64,000 bases of DNA, taken from contig NZ_CP082292.1 in assembly GCF_019880205.1 (NCBI RefSeq), forward strand, positions 2,232,001 to 2,296,000, written 5' to 3'. The translations under genes were made by a program, and so were the position numbers. Source of the DNA: Pantoea alfalfae. Its GTDB lineage: Bacteria > Pseudomonadota > Gammaproteobacteria > Enterobacterales > Enterobacteriaceae. Under the pieces are notes generated by a model. The model was not told where the DNA came from. It ran no database searches and saw nothing but the letters and a program-made list of their open reading frames with translations. Position 1 is the stretch's first letter; each line of letters opens with the position of its first letter. Shown piece by piece: positions 59,891-64,000 of this stretch.

Positions 59891-60781
59891 ATGCCTGTCA
59901 CCGTTTCGCGCGCCACTTTCATCGGACTTATTGCCATTCTGCTATGGAGCACCACCGTTGGCTTGCTGCGCAGCGTCAGTGAAGCCTTTGGTGCCACTGG
60001 CGGCGCGGCGCTGATCTATACCACCACAGCGCTCCTGCTCTGCCTGACCCGCGGCCTGCCAAAGCCCGGCGCAATGCCTGCGATCTATTTATGGCTGGGC
60101 GGGACCCTCTTCGTGGGCTATGAAATCTCTCTGGCGCTGGCGATCGGGCTGGCCAGCGATCGCAGTCAGTCGCTGGAGCTGGGAATGATTAACTATCTCT
60201 GGCCCTGCCTCACCATCGTGCTGGCTATTCCATTTAATCAGCAACGTTTCCGCGTCTGGCTCTGGCCCGGACTGCTGCTGTCGCTGCTGGGGATCGTCTG
60301 GGTAATGAAAAGCAGCGGCAGCGGGTCGCCTGCGCTGTTATGGCAGAACATGCTGCGTAATCCTGTCGCCTATGCACTCGCCTTTATCGCTGCCCTGACC
60401 TGGGCGATCTACAACAACGTTACCCGCCGCTGCGCCCGGGGTTCGAACGGCGTCACGCTGTTTTTTATCCTGACCGCGATGGCGCTGTGGATTAAATATG
60501 TCTTTAGCGATCGTGCCGCGCCGATGACCTTTGCACTGGTTCCACTGCTGGAGGTGCTGTTTGTCGGACTCTCTACCGCTATCGCCTACTCCGCCTGGAA
60601 CCACGGGATTCAGCAGGGCAACCTGACGCTGCTGGCCACTGCCTCGTATTTCACGCCCGTGCTGTCGGCCCTGCTGGGATCGCTATGGCTCGGCCTGACG
60701 CCACCGCTGGTCTTCTGGCAGGGGGTCGCGATGATTACCCTGGGTTCGCTGATCTGCTGGCTGGCGACACGGCGTCTTTAA
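59891..60781 (+). CDS. yddG: DMT-family aromatic amino acid exporter YddG
   Basis: A 296-residue, 10-helix drug/metabolite transporter (two EamA repeats). It resembles E. coli YddG: IGLIAILLWSTTVGLLRSVSE at the start, YEISLALAIGLASDRSQSLELGMINYLWP, and SYFTPVLSALLGSLWLG near the end. YddG exports Phe, Tyr, Trp and analogues and paraquat. In E. coli it lies elsewhere; here it stands between nadE and cho. The start lacks a strong ribosome binding site; other nearby starts are possible. Confidence 0.88.
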   Translation: MPVTVSRATFIGLIAILLWSTTVGLLRSVSEAFGATGGAALIYTTTALLLCLTRGLPKPGAMPAIYLWLGGTLFVGYEISLALAIGLASDRSQSLELGMINYLWPCLTIVLAIPFNQQRFRVWLWPGLLLSLLGIVWVMKSSGSGSPALLWQNMLRNPVAYALAFIAALTWAIYNNVTRRCARGSNGVTLFFILTAMALWIKYVFSDRAAPMTFALVPLLEVLFVGLSTAIAYSAWNHGIQQGNLTLLATASYFTPVLSALLGSLWLGLTPPLVFWQGVAMITLGSLICWLATRRL

Positions 60782-60817
60782 CCAGACGGCTGGCGATCAT
60801 TTCGCCTGCCTGTTATG

Positions 60818-60833
60818 CTGTATGGACAACCAG
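60818..60833 (+). promoter_or_regulatory. LexA (SOS) box of cho
   Basis: CTG-TATGGACAAC-CAG within TGCTGTATGGACAACCAGTA keeps the CTG-N10-CAG core and ends 15 bp before the cho start. E. coli cho is under LexA control. Confidence 0.8.
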
Positions 60834-60848
60834 TAAGTGGAGTTCATT

Positions 60849-61709
60849 TTGGCCAGACGTGCTGCCATTCTTCGTCCCGAACCCGACGCGAATAAAATTT
60901 ATCAATATCCTGAACACCTGCGTGAATGGCTGGAAGGTCTGCCGAATCACCCTGGTGTCTATACCTTTCACGGCGAGAGTGAGTCACTGCCGCTCTACAT
61001 CGGTAAAAGTGTCAATCTGCGTTCGCGGGTAATGTCCCATTTTCGCACCCCTGATGAGGCGAAAATGCTGCGTCAGTCGCGGCGAGTAAGCTGGATCCCT
61101 ACCGCAGGTGATCTCGGTGCACTGCTGCTGGAAGCGCAGATGATCAAAACCCAGCAACCGCTGTTTAATAAGCGGCTGCGCAAAAACCGGCAGCTCTGCT
61201 CGTTACAGATTACCGATGGCAAACCGAATGTGGTTTACGCAAAAGATCTCGATTTCAGCCAGTCTCCCAACCTGTTTGGCCTCTATCGCAGTCGCTTTGC
61301 TGCGCTTGAACGACTGAAGCAGCTTGCGGATGAGTATCAGCTCTGTCATGGCCTGCTGGGTCTGGAAGCGCTGAGTGCGGGTCGGGGCTGCTTCCGTTCG
61401 GCACTGCGCCGCTGCGCCGGTGCCTGCTGCGGTAAAGAGCCGGTCAGCGATCATCAGGATCGTCTGCTGGAAGCGCTGGAGAATGTCCGGGTCTTTTGCT
61501 GGCCCTGGCAGGGTGCCGTAGGTCTGGTGGAGGAAGGCAAAGAGATGACCCAGATTCACGTCATCGACCACTGGTTCTATCTTGGTTCGGTGAACAGCAT
61601 GGATGAGGCCAGAAAACTGCAGCGGCCCAAAGGCGGTTTTGACCACGACGGCTACAAAATCCTCTGCCGCCCGATTCTGTCGGGTGCCTACCCGATTCTT
61701 CCGCTATAA
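60849..61709 (+). CDS. cho: excinuclease Cho (UvrC homologue)
   Basis: An SOS-induced nuclease that makes the 3' incision of nucleotide excision repair at lesions UvrC handles poorly. The 286-residue protein has the GIY-YIG-type domain GVYTFHGESESLPLYIGKS and the UvrC N-terminal half HFRTPDEAKMLRQSRRVSW, with no C-terminal UvrC half. A TTG start is proposed, since TTG-GCC-AGA-CGT aligns with E. coli MVRR and GTGGAG lies 6 nt before; a GTG four codons upstream is the alternative but overlaps that site. Convergent with spy. Confidence 0.95.
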   Translation: MARRAAILRPEPDANKIYQYPEHLREWLEGLPNHPGVYTFHGESESLPLYIGKSVNLRSRVMSHFRTPDEAKMLRQSRRVSWIPTAGDLGALLLEAQMIKTQQPLFNKRLRKNRQLCSLQITDGKPNVVYAKDLDFSQSPNLFGLYRSRFAALERLKQLADEYQLCHGLLGLEALSAGRGCFRSALRRCAGACCGKEPVSDHQDRLLEALENVRVFCWPWQGAVGLVEEGKEMTQIHVIDHWFYLGSVNSMDEARKLQRPKGGFDHDGYKILCRPILSGAYPILPL

Positions 61710-61758
61710 AAAAACCGCCGATGCTGCCCACTTACTTCAGTGGACAGCGTCGGCGGTC
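61707..61758. terminator. spy / cho terminator
   Basis: A long imperfect stem (ACCGCCGA, GCTG and CCACT pairing with AGTGG, CAGC and TCGGCGGT around a TACTTC loop) with seven A residues on the left. Read on the minus strand it ends in T7, so it mainly terminates spy. Confidence 0.88.
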
Positions 61759-61781
61759 TCAGACCGGTGGCTTAGCTAAGG

Positions 61782-62276
61782 TTATTCAGCCGGTTCTGCT
61801 GGCGGTGCCATTTTTCCATCATGCGGGCCTTTCTCAGTCAGACGCTTTTCAAAGTTCGCGTTGTACTGTTTTTTCTGTTCCGGCGTCAGCACGTTATAGA
61901 GCTTGTTCTGAGTTTCCAGCATCTTCAGCGCATGCTCTTTCGCATTTGCGGACATTTTTTCTGCCTGCGCTTCTGCTTTGCTCTGGTCGAAGCTGTCAGA
62001 GGCAATGATGCTGTGGGCTGCGCGACGCTCATCCAGCGACGGACGCTGCATATCTTTGTGGCTCTCTTTCATGATGTCACGCATCTGCGTTTTCTGCGCG
62101 TCGGTCAGGTTCAGACCTTTAAACATCATCTCCGGGCCATGACGCATTGGCGGTTTATGCAGTGCTTTTTCGCTGCCTGCTGGCGGTGGAGTCAGGTTAT
62201 CTGCAGCAGCATGGACGGCGGTAGCTGCACCAAACGCCAGCGAAGAAGCCAGTAAAAGGGAAGTCAGTTTGCGCAT
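61782..62276 (-). CDS. spy: periplasmic chaperone Spy
   Basis: An ATP-independent periplasmic chaperone that prevents aggregation of unfolded proteins, induced by the Cpx and Bae responses. The 164-residue precursor has signal peptide MRKLTSLLLASSLAFG...AVHA and two LTxxQ motifs, LTDAQ and LTPEQ, of the CpxP/Spy family. The start MRKLT is preceded by AAGGACACGATT; upstream in-frame codons were excluded. Forms a curved helical dimer by family knowledge. Confidence 0.96.
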   Translation of the reverse strand: MRKLTSLLLASSLAFGAATAVHAAADNLTPPPAGSEKALHKPPMRHGPEMMFKGLNLTDAQKTQMRDIMKESHKDMQRPSLDERRAAHSIIASDSFDQSKAEAQAEKMSANAKEHALKMLETQNKLYNVLTPEQKKQYNANFEKRLTEKGPHDGKMAPPAEPAE

Positions 62277-62583
62277 AATCGTGTCCTTATAATTCATGAT
62301 AATGACGACAGCACTCTGTCGCGTCTTCGGAAACAAGCATACGACGCTGAACGTCAACTACTCAGAGCCTGAGTAAAGCCGTGAAAGCATAAAAGATAAA
62401 AATCGGGCAATCATGAAGAGAATAAGAAGAAAGGCGTGAGGAATTGAAAACGTTTATGAATTTACAGCGAATTTCGCAGAAATCATGGAGGAGTGTAAGG
62501 GTTACGACAGGAAAGCGGAAGGCTCTCTCGCGCTTTTCCTGCCGATTTTTTAGCGCCATGAACAGCGCTGGTAAGTTCAGCCA
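62277..62583. other. spy-astE intergenic region
   Basis: A 307-bp region without a supported gene. It holds a possible CpxR site and the presumed spy promoter. A 65-codon open frame on the minus strand has no coding character. Confidence 0.55.
62373..62387 (+). promoter_or_regulatory. possible CpxR site upstream of spy
   Basis: GTAAA-GCCGT-GAAAG resembles the CpxR tandem GTAAA-N5-GTAAA with a changed second half, about 100 bp before spy. Consistent with Cpx control in E. coli, but a weak match. Confidence 0.4.
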
Positions 62584-63579
62584 TCAGACCGGCAGTGCCT
62601 GAGTCTGTTCGCCCTCTTCTATCAGCATCAGCCCGGCACGCAACCCGGCTGCTACGTTGGGGTTTGGGAACAGCACATATTCCCGTGCCTGCTGCACGTA
62701 ATAGCGGGTGTTGCCATCTTCCGCCAGTAACGTCCCCTGTGGAAAGGCGGTAAAGTTCAGCGTTTCCGGCGACATATGGAGCGTGAAGTGCTCACTCAGC
62801 CGGGTGATCTGCTGCGCAACCCGATAGTGGCGCGGCTTAACGGTAGTGACGGGCATGGCTTCACCATAGAGTAAAGATGCCAGCGCCTGCTGTGCTGCAC
62901 TGAACTGGCTGAGATCGTTCTCGCCAAACGGCAGCGCTTTGCCCAGCTCGAGGGTACAGCTGGCCGCACCGAAGTGTTCGCAGCTGAAGTGAGTAAAGGT
63001 GCCGCCCGGCGCGCGATGGAAAACCAGCGCTTCCAGCCCGGCAGCGGCCAGCCAGTCAAGAAACGCAGGCGGCCAGGGGCGCTCGTTGTGCGGCATCACG
63101 CCGAACTGAGGATGATAAGAGCCGCGAATCGCCGTGTGCATGTCGAGATGCCAGCGCGTCTCATCGCACTCGCCCAGCTGCCAGAACGTTTCCAGCGTCT
63201 GCTCCAGCCGCAGCACGCGGCGGGCCTCATCGCCATCGTCAATCTGCTGCCAGCGTCCGCCAAACAGCCGGTTGATGTCATAGCGCACATAGCGCTTACC
63301 CGCCCGCAGCGCTGTGGGATTACCCAGAATCACCAGCATGCGCTGCTGCAGCGATTTTTCACCGCGCAGCAGGGGATTAATCAGCTGGTTCACGATTTCA
63401 ACCGGGGCGGTTTCATTACCGTGGATCCCGGCGGAAAGAACCAGCGCCTGTTTAACCGGCACCGTTGGCTCCATTAACAGTATGCCGTGATACAACCACT
63501 GCCAGCGAAGATGCGCCGTTTCACCACTGCGCTTACGCGGCACCTCGCCGGAAAGCGTTTGCTGTAAAAAGTCCTGCAT
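62584..63579 (-). CDS. astE: succinylglutamate desuccinylase AstE
   Basis: Hydrolyses N-succinylglutamate to succinate and glutamate, the last step of the arginine succinyltransferase pathway. The protein of 331 residues is a zinc-dependent M14-like enzyme with metal ligands in SAGIHGNETAP and LDMHTAIRGS and catalytic FNPN-type end segment EYVLFPNPNVAAGLRAG. Two consecutive ATG codons follow GGAGGA; the second is placed at the better distance. It lies 49 bp after astB, as the last gene of the ast operon. Confidence 0.95.
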   Translation of the reverse strand: MQDFLQQTLSGEVPRKRSGETAHLRWQWLYHGILLMEPTVPVKQALVLSAGIHGNETAPVEIVNQLINPLLRGEKSLQQRMLVILGNPTALRAGKRYVRYDINRLFGGRWQQIDDGDEARRVLRLEQTLETFWQLGECDETRWHLDMHTAIRGSYHPQFGVMPHNERPWPPAFLDWLAAAGLEALVFHRAPGGTFTHFSCEHFGAASCTLELGKALPFGENDLSQFSAAQQALASLLYGEAMPVTTVKPRHYRVAQQITRLSEHFTLHMSPETLNFTAFPQGTLLAEDGNTRYYVQQAREYVLFPNPNVAAGLRAGLMLIEEGEQTQALPV

Positions 63580-63628
63580 CATTCCTCCTTTGCGCCTGAG
63601 CAGATGGCAGACTCTTCTACCTCCTGCT

Positions 63629-64000
63629 TCACTGCTGAAATGCGTATACATTTCCTAAGTCTAGCAGCTTCGTCAGTTCATCCAGCGCGTCCCGTCCCTC
63701 ACGCAGCAACTGCGGGTCGACCAGATCGGCCTGCGTCAGGCGATCGCGGTAATGGCGGTCAACCCAGCTATTCAGTGTGCTAAAGAGTTGATCGTTCATC
63801 AGCACCGCCGGATTCACTGCCTGCTGCTCCTCTGGTGTCAGCACGACCCGCAAACGCAGGCAGGCTGGCCCCCCTCCGTTATACATGCTTTCGCGCAGAT
63901 CAAATACCTTCAGGGCTTTCAGTGGCGAGTCCCCTTCGACCTGTTCGCACAGGTAGCGCCAGACGCCCGCATGCTGACGTGACTCTTCCGGCAGCACCAG
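63629..64000 (-). CDS. astB: N-succinylarginine dihydrolase AstB, 3' part
   Basis: The frame remains open to the window edge, so only the C-terminal 123 residues are seen. The segment [18 protein letters not shown] contains the catalytic Cys of AstB, which converts N-succinylarginine to N-succinylornithine, CO2 and two ammonia. Followed by astE in the same direction, as in astCADBE. The Met-like codon near the window edge is a GTG inside the gene, not a start. Confidence 0.95.
   Translation of the reverse strand: MVLPEESRQHAGVWRYLCEQVEGDSPLKALKVFDLRESMYNGGGPACLRLRVVLTPEEQQAVNPAVLMNDQLFSTLNSWVDRHYRDRLTQADLVDPQLLREGRDALDELTKLLDLGNVYAFQQ

Noticed and set aside
62362..62559. 65-codon open frame between spy and astE
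   Set aside because: No ribosome binding site and composition unlike neighbouring proteins; located in a promoter region.

Overview
The window is a stretch of ordinary chromosomal core genome from an enterobacterium. Gene order and protein sequences follow the Escherichia coli K-12 region from ydhK to astB (slyA side to the ast operon), but with steady sequence divergence. Several E. coli neighbours are missing (lhr, sodB, ydhP, ydhQ, menI, ydiE, pfkB), kduID is present between yniC and ydjM, and a Bcr/CflA transporter and a yddG homologue flank nadE. This pattern fits the Erwiniaceae, most likely Pantoea or a close relative (inference from synteny, no search was run). No phage, insertion sequence, CRISPR array or toxin-antitoxin locus is visible.

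Layout. 1-11.5 kb: envelope and redox/stress genes (FUSC protein, a lipoprotein, sodC, ydhF, ydhL, nemRA, gloA, rnt, grxD, mepH, the 29-codon ynhF), then purR and the purine-nucleoside exporter pair punR/punC. 11.5-18.3 kb: cfa, an inverted-repeat-rich intergenic element, ribC, mdtK, three tandem tRNA-Val(GAC) genes, pykF and lpp. 18.3-25 kb: ldtE and the sufABCDSE iron-sulfur operon. 25-30.6 kb: a small unrecognised gene behind a perfect 7-1-7 Fur box, the D-2-hydroxyglutarate dehydrogenase ydiJ, ydiK with a PurR-like box upstream, and the sRNA gene rprA with an RcsB box. 30.6-41 kb: ppsA/ppsR (PEP synthase and its regulator), aroH, selO, ydiV, nlpC, btuDEC. 41-48.5 kb: the translation cluster thrS-infC-rpmI-rplT-pheM-pheS-pheT-ihfA, with its attenuator, leader peptide, AUU-initiated infC and thrS operator hairpin all recognisable. 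48.5-64 kb: ydiY, ydiZ, yniA, yniB, yniC, kduID behind a KdgR box, ydjM and cho each with a LexA-type box, tcyP, a Gly-rich periplasmic protein, osmE, an MFS transporter, nadE, yddG, spy, astE and the 3' part of astB.

How it hangs together. Pyruvate kinase (pykF) and PEP synthase (ppsA) each have a Cra-type box, as expected for opposite directions of the PEP/pyruvate step. Purine control is represented by purR, its own operator, a PurR-like box between ydiJ and ydiK, and punRC. Envelope stress is represented by rprA (Rcs), spy (probable Cpx), osmE, lpp, ldtE, mepH and nlpC. No clearly new multi-gene system was found. The best candidates for a second look are the Fur-boxed unknown gene beside suf, the 163-bp inverted-repeat element between cfa and ribC, a second NemR-like operator between nemR and nemA, and a TTGCGCAA motif that recurs in the pykF, ppsA/ppsR and purR upstream regions.
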